Shown: positions 1-9,625, counted from the stretch's first letter. The stretch is DNA of 32,159 bases from Alistipes sp. (GCA_029068505.1 JAIECN010000080.1:1-32159); one strand, 5' to 3'. Notes: generated by a model from the letters alone, not told the origin. Numbers and translations: made by a program.

Positions 1-1227
1 GAGGTGGGTTCCGACTTCGCCAAGATCGAGCAGGTAGCCACCATCTCGGCCAATAACGACGAGAACATCGGCAAGCTCATCGCCGAGGCGATGTCGAAGG
101 TCAACAAGGAGGGTGTCATCACTGTCGAGGAGGCCAAGGGCACGGAGACGCACGTCGAGGTGGTCGAGGGCATGCAGTTCGATCGCGGTTACATCTCGGC
201 CTACTTCATTACCGATCCCGAGAAGATGGAGGCCCAGCTGGAGAAGCCCTACATCTTGATCACGGACAAGAAGATTTCGACCATGAAGGAGCTGATGGGC
301 GTTCTGGAGCCTGTGGCCCAGAGCGGTCGTTCGCTGCTGATCATCGCCGAGGATGTCGACGGCGAGGCGCTGTCGGCCCTGGTGGTCAACAAGCTGCGCG
401 GCACGCTGAAGATCGCCGCCTGCAAGGCTCCGGGCTTCGGCGACCGCCGCAAGGAGATGCTGGAGGACATCGCCGTGCTGACCGGCGCTACGGTCATCTC
501 GACCGACAAGGGCATGAAGATCGAGGATGCTTCGCTCGAAATGCTTGGTACGGCCGACAAGGTAACGCTCAACAAGGAGAACACCACCATAGTCGACGGT
601 GCCGGCAAGAAAGAGGAGATCGCAGCCCGCGTGGCGCAGATCCGCGCCTCGATCGAGAAGGCCACGTCGGACTATGACAAGGAGAAGTTGCAGGAGCGTC
701 TGGCCAAGCTGGCCGGCGGTGTGGCCGTGCTCTATGTCGGTGCCGCTACGGAGGTCGAAATGAAAGAGAAGAAAGATCGCGTCGACGATGCGCTGGCCGC
801 TACACGTGCCGCTGTCGAGGAAGGTATCGTTCCGGGCGGCGGCGTGGCCTACATCCGCGCTACGGCTGCGCTGGAGGGCATGAAGGGTGCCAACGACGAC
901 CAGACGACGGGTATCCAGATCGTCAAACGCGCCATCGAAGAGCCGCTGCGCCAGATCGTTGCCAATGCTGGCGGCGAGGGTTCGGTCGTGGTCAACAAGG
1001 TGCGCGAGGGTAAGGATGCCTTCGGCTACAACGCCCGCGACGACAAGTACGAGGACATGCTCAAGGCCGGTATCATCGACCCGACGAAGGTGTCGCGCGT
1101 GGCTTTGGAGAACGCGGCGTCGATCGCGTCGATGTTCCTGACGACCGAATGCGTGCTGGCCGAGAAGAAGTCGGAGCAGCCCGCCATGCCCCCGATGCCC
1201 GCAGGCGGTATGGGCGGCATGATGTAA
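1..1227 (+). CDS. groL: 60 kDa chaperonin GroEL, 3' portion (5' end outside window)
   Basis: ORF open to the window edge; GroEL motifs ([38 protein letters not shown]) and C-terminal GGMGGMM tail. Confidence 0.98.
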   Translation, partial: EVGSDFAKIEQVATISANNDENIGKLIAEAMSKVNKEGVITVEEAKGTETHVEVVEGMQFDRGYISAYFITDPEKMEAQLEKPYILITDKKISTMKELMGVLEPVAQSGRSLLIIAEDVDGEALSALVVNKLRGTLKIAACKAPGFGDRRKEMLEDIAVLTGATVISTDKGMKIEDASLEMLGTADKVTLNKENTTIVDGAGKKEEIAARVAQIRASIEKATSDYDKEKLQERLAKLAGGVAVLYVGAATEVEMKEKKDRVDDALAATRAAVEEGIVPGGGVAYIRATAALEGMKGANDDQTTGIQIVKRAIEEPLRQIVANAGGEGSVVVNKVREGKDAFGYNARDDKYEDMLKAGIIDPTKVSRVALENAASIASMFLTTECVLAEKKSEQPAMPPMPAGGMGGMM

Positions 1228-1273
1228 TCGGCCCATAAGATCCCCAAGCGGATATTTTCGCAACATCCCCGAA

Positions 1274-1327
1274 CGGGACGGATGAAACGTATTATGATAC
1301 GGCACGTCCGTCCCGCTCTTTTTTTGG
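1274..1327 (+). terminator. Rho-independent terminator after groL
   Basis: CGGGACGGA (1274-1282) pairs with TCCGTCCCG (1307-1315), inner CGTAT/ATACG pairing, followed by a T-rich run. Confidence 0.85.
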
Positions 1328-1605
1328 GATAGGCTGGCTGATTCGGCTCTGCATTCGGCTTGTCGAAGGCGTCATCCTACTCATCCCATCTGCACCCATC
1401 CCCATCCTATCCTTCGCTCACTCTCCTCCTTCCCATTATTTTTCCCATCCTCTCCGTCTTTCTCCATCTTCCCCATCATTTTTCCTCTCCCTCTCCGTCT
1501 TTCCCTACTTTCTCCATCTTTCTTTGTATTCCTTTCTTCGCCTTTTCTCGTGCTTTGGCCGTGGTTCGGTGGGTGGGCTGTGCGTTTTTTATGGCCGGTT
1601 TTTGT

Positions 1606-1613
1606 TACCTTTG
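1606..1613 (+). promoter_or_regulatory. Bacteroidetes-type -7 box (TACCTTTG) for the EamA transporter gene
   Basis: TACCTTTG 20 nt before ATG at 1633; the -33 element is poorly matched. Confidence 0.65.
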
Positions 1614-1632
1614 CGGCGGAATTGTGCAAATC

Positions 1633-2541
1633 ATGAAAAAAGGTATTCTCTATGCTGTCCTGGCGTCGGTGCTGTGGGCGATCGTCAATCCGTTCATCAA
1701 GCAGGGATTGAGCTACGGCTTCACGCCGATGAACTTCGCGGGCCTGCGTTTCACGGTCGTCGGAATCATTCTTTTCGCCTATACGTGGCATCGCGGCATG
1801 GGGCGCGAGATCGTGCGGAATCGCCGGCTTTTCGGCAACTTGATCCTCATCAACATGTTCATGGGGTATACGGCTTTCTACTTCGGCGTCGATTTCGTCA
1901 GCGGGGCCATCGGGTCGATCGTCATGGGCCTCACGCCGTTGATCAACGTGCTGTTGGCCCATCTGGTGGCCAGCGACGACCGGCTCAACCGCTACAAGGC
2001 GGTCAGCCTGCTGGTCAGCCTTGCGGGGCTGCTGCTCATCGTCGGCACCGGGAGCGACGGCGCACCGCTCGACTGGCGCAGCATCGGGGGCATCGTGCTG
2101 CTGCTGGTCTCCATCGTGTTCCAGGGCTATTCGGCGATTTCGGTCTCGGAGGAAAAAGGGCGGGTCGATCCTATCTTTCTGAATGCCGTGCAGATGTTTT
2201 TCGGTGGATTGCTGATCTATGGAGCGGGCGTCGCGGCCGAGGGATTCCGGCCTTTCTGGTCGCTGCCGGCGGGGTTTTACGCCAGTCTCGGGGTGTTGGT
2301 CTTCATTTCGGTTTTTGCTTTCAGCTTCTGGTTCATGGCGCTGCGCAGCCCGGGTGCGAAAGTCAGCGACATCAACATGTGCCGGTTGATCAATCCTGTT
2401 TTGGGCGCCGTGTTGAGCTGGACCATGCTGCCCGGCGAATATCCCCATTTCAGTACGGTGGCCGGCATGATCGTGATTGTCGGCTCGCTGGTCATCTATT
2501 TCAAGGGCGAGGCGATCGTGCAACGGTGGCGGCAGCGATAA
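1633..2541 (+). CDS. EamA/DMT-superfamily transporter
   Basis: MKKGILYAVLASVLWAIVNPFIKQGLSYG plus about 10 hydrophobic segments. The upstream ORF extension to 1360 runs through a pyrimidine tract and the promoter, so I place the start at 1633. Confidence 0.88.
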   Translation: MKKGILYAVLASVLWAIVNPFIKQGLSYGFTPMNFAGLRFTVVGIILFAYTWHRGMGREIVRNRRLFGNLILINMFMGYTAFYFGVDFVSGAIGSIVMGLTPLINVLLAHLVASDDRLNRYKAVSLLVSLAGLLLIVGTGSDGAPLDWRSIGGIVLLLVSIVFQGYSAISVSEEKGRVDPIFLNAVQMFFGGLLIYGAGVAAEGFRPFWSLPAGFYASLGVLVFISVFAFSFWFMALRSPGAKVSDINMCRLINPVLGAVLSWTMLPGEYPHFSTVAGMIVIVGSLVIYFKGEAIVQRWRQR

Positions 2542-2578
2542 AACAAGAGGGCGCCTCAATAGTAGGCGCCCTCTTGTT
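2542..2578. terminator. Bidirectional hairpin between convergent genes
   Basis: Perfect 15-bp inverted repeat AACAAGAGGGCGCCT / AGGCGCCCTCTTGTT with a 7-nt loop. Confidence 0.8.
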
Positions 2579-2614
2579 GTTGGATGATCGTTGCGCAGCC
2601 CTTTCGGACGGCTC

Positions 2615-3226
2615 TTATTTTTCCTCGGTTTCGGGATTTTCCGGCATCCATTCGATGATGCCGTCGAGCGGATGCGCCGCCAGCCATTCTTCGAACTGCG
2701 GCCAGGTGCGTACGCCGTCGCGCAGCACGGCCATGTAGTAGGCGATGCCGGGAATCTTACGCTCGTCGGGCGTTTCGTATTTGAGCCGCAGGATGGCGTT
2801 GCGGGTCTCTTCGGCCAGAGCGGCCGTGATGCGGTCGGCCACGCCTTCGAACCAGCCGTCCCACGGCGACCCGGCCTCCATGTGGATCATGTCGATCTGC
2901 CATGTCTGCCCTTCTTCGTCTTCGTACCAGACGTGCCATTCGAGACATCGGTCGGGTGCGTCGAGCAGGTTGGCGAATTCGACCCGGCGGATGCGGGCGT
3001 TCTCCGCGAGCCGGGCTATGGCGGCGAAGCTGTCCGACAGACGCAGTTGGGGTGAGTAGATGTGGTAATCGATGTCGCGGTGTTTGACCAGCAGGCCCAT
3101 GCGGAGCGAGCCGACGAGCCGCGGTTCGGCGCCCACGGAGCGCCAGATTTCCTCCAGCCGGAGTGCGCGGATGATCGCGTGCGCGCGCTGCCGGTTCGCA
3201 GCCGCGAGTTCGAGAATCGGTTTCAT
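2615..3226 (-). CDS. Nucleotidyltransferase-like hypothetical protein
   Basis: 203-aa ORF adjacent to recN; contains GSLRMG...HRDIDYHIY, reminiscent of a Pol-beta-type nucleotidyltransferase GS...DxD core. Confidence 0.6.
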   Translation of the reverse strand: MKPILELAAANRQRAHAIIRALRLEEIWRSVGAEPRLVGSLRMGLLVKHRDIDYHIYSPQLRLSDSFAAIARLAENARIRRVEFANLLDAPDRCLEWHVWYEDEEGQTWQIDMIHMEAGSPWDGWFEGVADRITAALAEETRNAILRLKYETPDERKIPGIAYYMAVLRDGVRTWPQFEEWLAAHPLDGIIEWMPENPETEEK

Positions 3227-3245
3227 GCAGGAACGGTAAGTCTCT

Positions 3246-4883
3246 CTAACCTAATAAAATGCGGGCCTGGGCCAGAGCGGCGTCGGTCACGGTGTTGCCC
3301 GAAAGCATCTTGGCGATTTCGGTAACGCGCTCCTCGTCTGTCAACCGTGCGATCGAGGTGCGGCCCGCCTGCTTCGAGACCACGAAGTGGGCCGAACCCT
3401 TGGAAGCCACCTGCGGCAAGTGCGTGATGTCGATCACCTGCATCGTGGCGGAGAGCTGGGCGATGATTTCGCCCATCGCGTCGGCGATGCGGCCCGAGAC
3501 GCCGGTGTCTATTTCGTCGAAGATGATCGTGGGCAGCTGCATCCGGTCGGCAAGCAGCGCCTTGAGCGCCAGCATCACGCGCGACAGTTCGCCGCCCGAG
3601 GCGATCTTCTCGATCGGCAGGGGTTTGGCGCCGCGGTTGGCCGAGAAAAGAAAATCTACTTCGTCGGCACCCGTGCGGCCGAGGTCGGTCGGGACGATCG
3701 TCGTTTCGAACACGGTTTCGGGCATTCCCAGGCGGGCCAATGTGGCGCAGATGCTCTTGGCGAATGCCGGGGCCGCCTTGGTGCGGGCCTTGCGGAGCCG
3801 CTCGGCCAGCGCCTCGGTTTTCGCGCGGGCCTGCTGTAGGGCTTCTTCGGCCGCTTCGATCTCGTCGCTGCCATGGTCGATGGCTGCTAATTGTGCGGCG
3901 CTCCGGTCGCGCAAGGCGATGAGTTCGGTTTCGCCTGGGACGCGGTGCTTCTGTTGCAGGGCCAGCAGGGTGTCGAGCCGGGCCGAGAGTTTGGCCAGAC
4001 GCGCCGGATCGGCGTCGATGCGTTCGCTCTCGCCGGCAGCCGAACGGGCGATGTCTTTCAGCTCCTCGATCGCCGAACGGATGCGTGCGGCATATTCGGC
4101 CGCAGGGGGATAGTGGGCGCCAGCGTGCGCCAGCTCTGTTTCTGCCGCTTTGAGCTGCGGCAGCACGCCCGTCTCGTCGGTGTCCAGGGCGTTGCGCAGG
4201 CCGGCGAGGGCTTCGCCGATGCGGTCGGCGTTCTCCAGCACGGCCAATTCTTCTTCGATCTCGGCCTGCTCGCCGGCACGCAGGTTGGCGGCTGTGAGTT
4301 CTTCGGTCAGGAAGCGCAGCCACTCCTCGTTGCGGCGCCCTTCTTCGGCGGCTTCGCGCAGGGCGGCGAGGTGCTGTTTCAGCTCGTTGAGCTGCTTATA
4401 TTGGGCTGTATACTGGGTCAGGAGCGCTCCGTTGCCGGCCACGGTGTCGAGGGCCGATATGCGGAACTCTTCCGACGAGAGAATCAGATTCTGATGTTGC
4501 GAATGGATGTCGATCAGCCGGGTGCCCAACTCGCGCAGCAGGGTCAACTGCACGGGTAGATCATTGATGAACGAGCGGCTTTTGCCCGCCGGGGTGAGGA
4601 TGCGCGTGAGGGTGGTCTGCGGCGCGTAGTCGAGGTCGTTTTCCTCGAAAAACGGCTCCAAACCGCGGCCCGTGAGGTCGAACGTCCCCTCCACCACGCA
4701 GTTGCGCGTCGTGTCCTTGACGGCCGAAAGGTCGCTGCGGGCGCCCAATAGCAGCCCCAGCGCCCCCAGCAGGATCGACTTGCCTGCGCCCGTCTCGCCC
4801 GTGATGATGTTCAGATGCGGGTCGGGTTCCAGAACGAGCGAGTCGATCAAGGCGTAGTTTTCGACCGAAAGGCGGCGTAACAT
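3246..4883 (-). CDS. recN: DNA repair protein RecN
   Basis: MLRRLSVENYALIDSLVLEPDPHLNIITGETGAGKSILLGALGLLLG; C-terminal IASGGELSRVMLALKALL and PTIIFDEIDTGVSGRIA. Confidence 0.97.
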   Translation of the reverse strand: MLRRLSVENYALIDSLVLEPDPHLNIITGETGAGKSILLGALGLLLGARSDLSAVKDTTRNCVVEGTFDLTGRGLEPFFEENDLDYAPQTTLTRILTPAGKSRSFINDLPVQLTLLRELGTRLIDIHSQHQNLILSSEEFRISALDTVAGNGALLTQYTAQYKQLNELKQHLAALREAAEEGRRNEEWLRFLTEELTAANLRAGEQAEIEEELAVLENADRIGEALAGLRNALDTDETGVLPQLKAAETELAHAGAHYPPAAEYAARIRSAIEELKDIARSAAGESERIDADPARLAKLSARLDTLLALQQKHRVPGETELIALRDRSAAQLAAIDHGSDEIEAAEEALQQARAKTEALAERLRKARTKAAPAFAKSICATLARLGMPETVFETTIVPTDLGRTGADEVDFLFSANRGAKPLPIEKIASGGELSRVMLALKALLADRMQLPTIIFDEIDTGVSGRIADAMGEIIAQLSATMQVIDITHLPQVASKGSAHFVVSKQAGRTSIARLTDEERVTEIAKMLSGNTVTDAALAQARILLG

Positions 4884-4890
4884 GGCGGGA

Positions 4891-6195
4891 TTATTTTAGC
4901 AGGGATTCGATTTTCTGTGCGATATGCGCGGCGACCTCGGTTTTGGCCATCAGCGGCAGCTCTTGGCGGCCGCTGCGGTCGATGAACGTCACTTTGTTGG
5001 TGTCGACGCCGAAGCCGGCCCCGGCGTCGCGCAGGGAGTTGAGCACGATGAAATCGAAATGCTTCCGGGCGAGCTTCGCCTCGGCGTTGGCTTCCTCGTG
5101 GTCGGTCTCCAGCGCGAAGCCGACCACGAGGCGGCTGCCTTTGCAGACGCCCAGATGGGCGGCGATGTCGCGCGTGCGGCGCAGCGTGAGAGTCAGCCCG
5201 CCGTCGTCTTTCTTGATTTTCACGTCCGAGACCTCGGCGGGCGTATAGTCGGCCACGGCGGCGCACATGACGGCTCCGTCGGCCTGGTCGAAAGCCTCGA
5301 CCGTCGCATCGAACATCTCGTCGGCCGACACGACGTCGCGCCGCTCGACGCCCGCAGGGGTGGGCAGCGCCGTGGGGCCGCTCACGAGCACCACACCGGC
5401 ACCGCGCCGGGCCAATTCGCCGGCGATGGCATATCCCATCTTGCCGGTCGAGCGGTTGGAGATGAAACGCACCGGGTCGATGGCTTCGACCGTAGCGCCG
5501 GCCGTGACGACGAAGCGCTTGCCGGCCAGCGGCCCGGCAGAAGAAGCAGGTGCCGGTGCCGCAGAACCCGGATGCCCGGTCGATCCGCCGGAGGGGTTTC
5601 CTTCGGAGGGAACGTTTCCGGGAGTCTGCGAAAACAGCGTGTGCAGAAAGGCCGCGATCTGTTCCGGCTCGGCCATGCGTCCTTTGCCCACCAGGCCGCT
5701 CGCCAATTCTCCTTCGGCGGGTTCGACGATCTTCACCCCTCGTGCGGCCAGCTCGCGCAGGTTTTCCTGCGTGGCGGGATGGGCGTACATGTCCAAGTCC
5801 ATGGCAGGTGCCACGACAACGGGACAACGGGCCGAAAGATAGGCGGTCAGCAGCAGGTTGTCGGCAACGCCTGTGCGCATCTTGGCCAGCGTATTGGCCG
5901 TAGCCGGGGCGATCAGGTAGCAATCGGCCCATTCGCCGAGCGAGACATGGGAGTTCCAGGCGCCGTTCTCGGGATCGAAGAATTCGACCAGGATCGGGTT
6001 CTTCGAGAGCGTGGCCATCGTCAGCGGAGTGATGAACTGCTTGGCCAGGGGCGTCATCACCACGCGCACCTCGGCGCCTGCCGTCTTCAACAAGCGGCAG
6101 AGCACGGCCGCCTTGTAGGCCGCTATGCTGCCGGTGATGCCCAACAGAATGCGGCGTCCTCGGAGCGCAGGATATGCGGGTCGCTCGGTCTGCAT
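4891..6195 (-). CDS. coaBC: Bifunctional phosphopantothenoylcysteine decarboxylase / phosphopantothenate-cysteine ligase CoaBC
   Basis: GITGSIAAYKAAVLCRLL, APATANTLAKMRTGVADNLL, VTAGATVEAIDPVRFISNRSTGKMGYAIA. Confidence 0.97.
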   Translation of the reverse strand: MQTERPAYPALRGRRILLGITGSIAAYKAAVLCRLLKTAGAEVRVVMTPLAKQFITPLTMATLSKNPILVEFFDPENGAWNSHVSLGEWADCYLIAPATANTLAKMRTGVADNLLLTAYLSARCPVVVAPAMDLDMYAHPATQENLRELAARGVKIVEPAEGELASGLVGKGRMAEPEQIAAFLHTLFSQTPGNVPSEGNPSGGSTGHPGSAAPAPASSAGPLAGKRFVVTAGATVEAIDPVRFISNRSTGKMGYAIAGELARRGAGVVLVSGPTALPTPAGVERRDVVSADEMFDATVEAFDQADGAVMCAAVADYTPAEVSDVKIKKDDGGLTLTLRRTRDIAAHLGVCKGSRLVVGFALETDHEEANAEAKLARKHFDFIVLNSLRDAGAGFGVDTNKVTFIDRSGRQELPLMAKTEVAAHIAQKIESLLK

Positions 6196-6211
6196 GCAGG
6201 TAAGTGCGGAA

Positions 6212-6538
6212 CTATGCTTCCGCCTCGGGCTTGTTCTCTTTGTAGAAAAGTTCGTCGTCGAGGAACTCCTCCGTGGCGATGATCACGGGTTTGGGCAGCC
6301 GCTCGTAGTAACGCGAAATCTCGATCTGCTCGCGGTTCTCGAAGGTCTCCTCCATCGTGTCGGTGGGCGAGGAGAAGTCGGCGAGCTTGCGGTTGAGTTC
6401 GGTTTTCAGCTCGGTCGAAATCTGGTTGGCACGGCGGGCGATGATGTTGACGGTTTCGTAGATGTTGCCCGTTTCCTTGTCCAGGTCGACCAACTTGCGG
6501 GTGACGGTGTTGTTGGGGATGTTTTTCTTGATTTCCAT
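6212..6538 (-). CDS. RNA polymerase omega/Rpb6-like subunit (Bacteroidetes type)
   Basis: 108-aa protein MEIKKNIPNNTVTRKLVDLDKETGNIYETVNIIARRANQIS... lying between bamD and coaBC, the usual Bacteroidetes position. Confidence 0.8.
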   Translation of the reverse strand: MEIKKNIPNNTVTRKLVDLDKETGNIYETVNIIARRANQISTELKTELNRKLADFSSPTDTMEETFENREQIEISRYYERLPKPVIIATEEFLDDELFYKENKPEAEA

Positions 6539-6540
6539 CG

Positions 6541-7359
6541 TTATATGTTGTTTTCTTTGTTGTTGCGATCCAAATAGTCGCGTGCGTGCTGGGCCATGCG
6601 CTCCGCTTCTTTCATGCGGGGCGATTCGGGATAGGCCTCTTTGAACGAGAGGTAGGAATCCAGCATCGCCAGATAGCGGTCGGTCTGCTTCGAAGCGATC
6701 GAGTTGCTGGCGAACCGGTAGCTGGCGTCGACGATCAGGTACATGATCTCCTCGCGCCGCTTGCTCTCGGGATATTCTTTCAGTGCGTTCTTCAGCGCCG
6801 TGATGGCCGCGTTGTAGCGTCCGATCTTGTAGTAGGTGTAGGCGTTGAGGTAGGCTTTCTCTTGCAGCCGTTCGGTCAGCTCCTCGTTGATTTTCAGGAA
6901 ATTGTCCGTATATTGGCTGTCGGGGTAGTGCGAGACGAACTCGTTGATGGCGATCAGCGCCTGGGTAGTTATCGTCTGGTCGCGCGAAGGCCCGGGCGCG
7001 AGGTAGTAGAAACACATGGCGTACATCCCCTCGGCCTCCTCGATGAAGACGCTGCGGCCGAACTTGCGGCGGAACTCGTCCAGGAGCATCGATGCGGCGT
7101 CGTAGTCGCGGCTCTTGAACTTGCAGCGGGCGTTGAAGTAGGAGATCGAATCCTCGCGCTGCGTGCCGATATAGTAGTGCTGCGCCCCCTCGAAGAGCGT
7201 CGAGGCGCGCTGCCACTTCTCCTTTTCGTAGTACTCCAGCGCCTTGGAGTAGATGCGGTCGGGCTGTCCGCTTTTGAGCAGGGCGTTCATGCCGCTGCAA
7301 CCGCTGAAAATGACCGCGATGGCCAGGGCGCAAAGAACTTGTGGGAATGTTTGCTTCAT
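6541..7359 (-). CDS. bamD: Outer membrane protein assembly factor BamD
   Basis: Lipoprotein-like N-terminus (ALAIAVIFSGCSG), TPR-like repeats, YPDSQYTDNFLKI. Confidence 0.9.
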   Translation of the reverse strand: MKQTFPQVLCALAIAVIFSGCSGMNALLKSGQPDRIYSKALEYYEKEKWQRASTLFEGAQHYYIGTQREDSISYFNARCKFKSRDYDAASMLLDEFRRKFGRSVFIEEAEGMYAMCFYYLAPGPSRDQTITTQALIAINEFVSHYPDSQYTDNFLKINEELTERLQEKAYLNAYTYYKIGRYNAAITALKNALKEYPESKRREEIMYLIVDASYRFASNSIASKQTDRYLAMLDSYLSFKEAYPESPRMKEAERMAQHARDYLDRNNKENNI

Positions 7360-7388
7360 CGAAGAATCTGTTACGGCGCTTTATCGCG

Positions 7389-7420
7389 CAAAGGTACTCA
7401 ATAAATTGGGGAATTGCAAA
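7389..7420 (-). promoter_or_regulatory. Bacteroidetes-type promoter for the bamD-recN cluster
   Basis: Minus strand: TTTG (7417-7420), 20-nt spacer, TACCTTTG (7389-7396), upstream of the ATG at 7359. Confidence 0.8.
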
Positions 7421-7642
7421 AATAAATGCGACGGCATGAATTCCGCACCGCTGCGCGCAGAGACGCGGCATGTCCCGATACCAACGCGGGAAATGCCGGT
7501 TTATTGCGTAGCAAAGACGAAGAAATGGGTGGCGGAGGAGAGGCGGGAGCATTGGTCTGGGCTGCCTGGAGCCGGGATAGGGCAATTCGGTGCGGGGCCG
7601 GTGGGTTTGAGAGCGATATGTTGAGACGGGTGTTATGACCTT

Positions 7643-8257
7643 TCAGAAGAAGAAACCGACCGAACCGCCATATACGATGTCGTGCGGCACCCTGACCCGC
7701 CGAACGGAGGCGCCGGAGAAGAAGGTTTGCCACACGCGGCTGCGCGGATAACCCGAGACGCGGAAATCGATGAAGAACCTGCCGATGTTCAATCCCATGC
7801 CGCCCGTGATGCCGACGTTGCGGTCGTTGAATCCGATCCGCAGCACTTCGGCGGCGCTGCTGCGGCCGGTGTGGCTCACCCGGAAGAGCGGGCCGCCGAA
7901 AAACCGCAGCGGCCCGAATTGCAAGCCGGCCTGCACCGGGATTTCGAGCCGTCCGTTGCGCAGGCTGACGACGCGCCGGGCTGTGTTTATGGCCAGCACG
8001 TCGTAGTTGACTATCGCATAATCGAGTTCGCTCTGGAGGTGGACGCGGCGCGAGAGATCGATCCGTAGGACGGCTCCCGCTTCGTAACCCGTGCGGGCGT
8101 TGCCCGGAACGAACCAGGTGTCGCCGATTTGCAGCCGGTCGAAGCGGTAGTCGCTCAAGTTGATGCCGCCCCGGATTCCGATGCGGACACGCCGGGCCGA
8201 GGCTTCCGGGATATTCAGCACCAGCAGGAAAATGAGCAATGCGGATAGTTTTTTCAT
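7643..8257 (-). CDS. Outer membrane beta-barrel family protein
   Basis: Signal peptide MKKLSALLIFLLVLNIPEASA, alternating beta-strand pattern, terminal aromatic FFF. Confidence 0.7.
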   Translation of the reverse strand: MKKLSALLIFLLVLNIPEASARRVRIGIRGGINLSDYRFDRLQIGDTWFVPGNARTGYEAGAVLRIDLSRRVHLQSELDYAIVNYDVLAINTARRVVSLRNGRLEIPVQAGLQFGPLRFFGGPLFRVSHTGRSSAAEVLRIGFNDRNVGITGGMGLNIGRFFIDFRVSGYPRSRVWQTFFSGASVRRVRVPHDIVYGGSVGFFF

Positions 8258-8290
8258 GGTTCGGTTCGTCATGGAATTCGGCGGCGGGGA

Positions 8291-9625
8291 TCACAACAGG
8301 GGCGCGAGCAGCCGCAGCAGGTCGCCCGCCGTGCGGCGCCAGGGGGCCGGGCGCCAGGTCTGCGGCTCGATGCGCGTGCAGGACGCCAGGTCGGCGTCGA
8401 ACGTGGCGGCCATGCGGCGGGCCGTTTCGCGGTCGCGGATGAAGGCCGTCACTTCGAGGTTGTCCGTTAGGCTGCGGTAGTCCATGTTGGCCGTGCCGAT
8501 CGAGACCAGGAGGTCGTCGACGATCAGCACCTTGGCATGCAGGAATCCGTTGTCGTAGCGGTAGAGTTCGACGCCTGCGGTAAGCAGGTCTTCGACATAG
8601 GAGTCGGCGACCAGGTCGGTCATGCGCGAGTCGCTGCACGACGGGATCATCGCCTCGACCCGCACGCCGCACCCCACTGCCAGCCGCAGGGCGTCGAGGA
8701 TCAGTGTGGGCGGCATGAAATAGGGCGAACAGAGGCGGATGCGGCGGTGTGCCCGGACGATCGCGGCGGCGAACGCTTCGGCCAGCGTGGCGCGCGAGGC
8801 GCCCTCTTCGGCCCAGGCGATCTGGACGGAGAGCGGTTGGCGGATGGCGTGCGCAGGCGTGAAGAGCGCCGGGTCGAGCCGTTCGCCGCAGGCGGCGGCC
8901 CAGTCGTCGAGAAAGAGACGTTGCAGGTCGGCCACGGCGTCGCCCTCCATGCGCAGATGTTCGTCGCGCCACTTGCCCATAGCGTCGCCGTCGAGGTAGT
9001 ATTCGGCGATGTTGATGCCGCCCAGGTAGGCCACCCTGCCGTCGGTGACCACGATCTTGCGGTGGTTGCGCCGGGCGGCGCGGGGCGTGAACCAGGGGAA
9101 GCGGATCGGGGCGTAGGCCGCCGTGCGGATGCCGGCCCGGCGCATGCGCCGCAGCATCGGCCGGGGCAGGCGCCACGATCCCACGGCATCGTAGATGAGG
9201 CGCACCTCGACTCCGGCGCGCGATTTGCGGATGAGGATGTCGGCGATGGTGCGTCCGATGCGGTCGTCGCGGAAGATGTAGTACTCCATGTGGATGGAGC
9301 GCGTAGCCCGCTGCAAGGAGGCGATCAGGGCCGAGAAAGCGTTGCTTCCGTTGTGCAGCAGTTCGATGCGGTTGCGCGACGTGGGGCGGGTGCCGCAGCC
9401 CTGGGCGATGATCCGGCCCGGCGCGTCGCCCCGGAATGCGGATTTGCGCGGTGTCGGCATGCGGCGCCGGTAGCCTGCCAGCAGATAGAGCAGCGTGCCT
9501 GCGAGGGGCAGCAGCAGGACGATCGCGCTCCACGTCGCGGCCGACGCGGGCGTGCGGTGGCGGCGCGTGATGAAAAGCAGCGCGCAAACGCTCCACAACA
9601 GATGGAAAGCCAACAAAGCAAGCAT
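8291..9625 (-). CDS. cls: Cardiolipin synthase (phospholipase D family)
   Basis: Two HKD motifs: HRKIVVTDGRVAYLGGINIAEYY and HAKVLIVDDLLVSIGTANMDYRS; N-terminal TM segments. Confidence 0.93.
   Translation of the reverse strand: MLALLAFHLLWSVCALLFITRRHRTPASAATWSAIVLLLPLAGTLLYLLAGYRRRMPTPRKSAFRGDAPGRIIAQGCGTRPTSRNRIELLHNGSNAFSALIASLQRATRSIHMEYYIFRDDRIGRTIADILIRKSRAGVEVRLIYDAVGSWRLPRPMLRRMRRAGIRTAAYAPIRFPWFTPRAARRNHRKIVVTDGRVAYLGGINIAEYYLDGDAMGKWRDEHLRMEGDAVADLQRLFLDDWAAACGERLDPALFTPAHAIRQPLSVQIAWAEEGASRATLAEAFAAAIVRAHRRIRLCSPYFMPPTLILDALRLAVGCGVRVEAMIPSCSDSRMTDLVADSYVEDLLTAGVELYRYDNGFLHAKVLIVDDLLVSIGTANMDYRSLTDNLEVTAFIRDRETARRMAATFDADLASCTRIEPQTWRPAPWRRTAGDLLRLLAPLL

Noticed and set aside
1360-1632. 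N-terminal extension of the EamA ORF (MSKASSYSSHLHPSPSYPS...)
   Set aside because: Runs through the pyrimidine tract and the TACCTTTG promoter; the natural start MKKGILYAVLAS lies at 1633.
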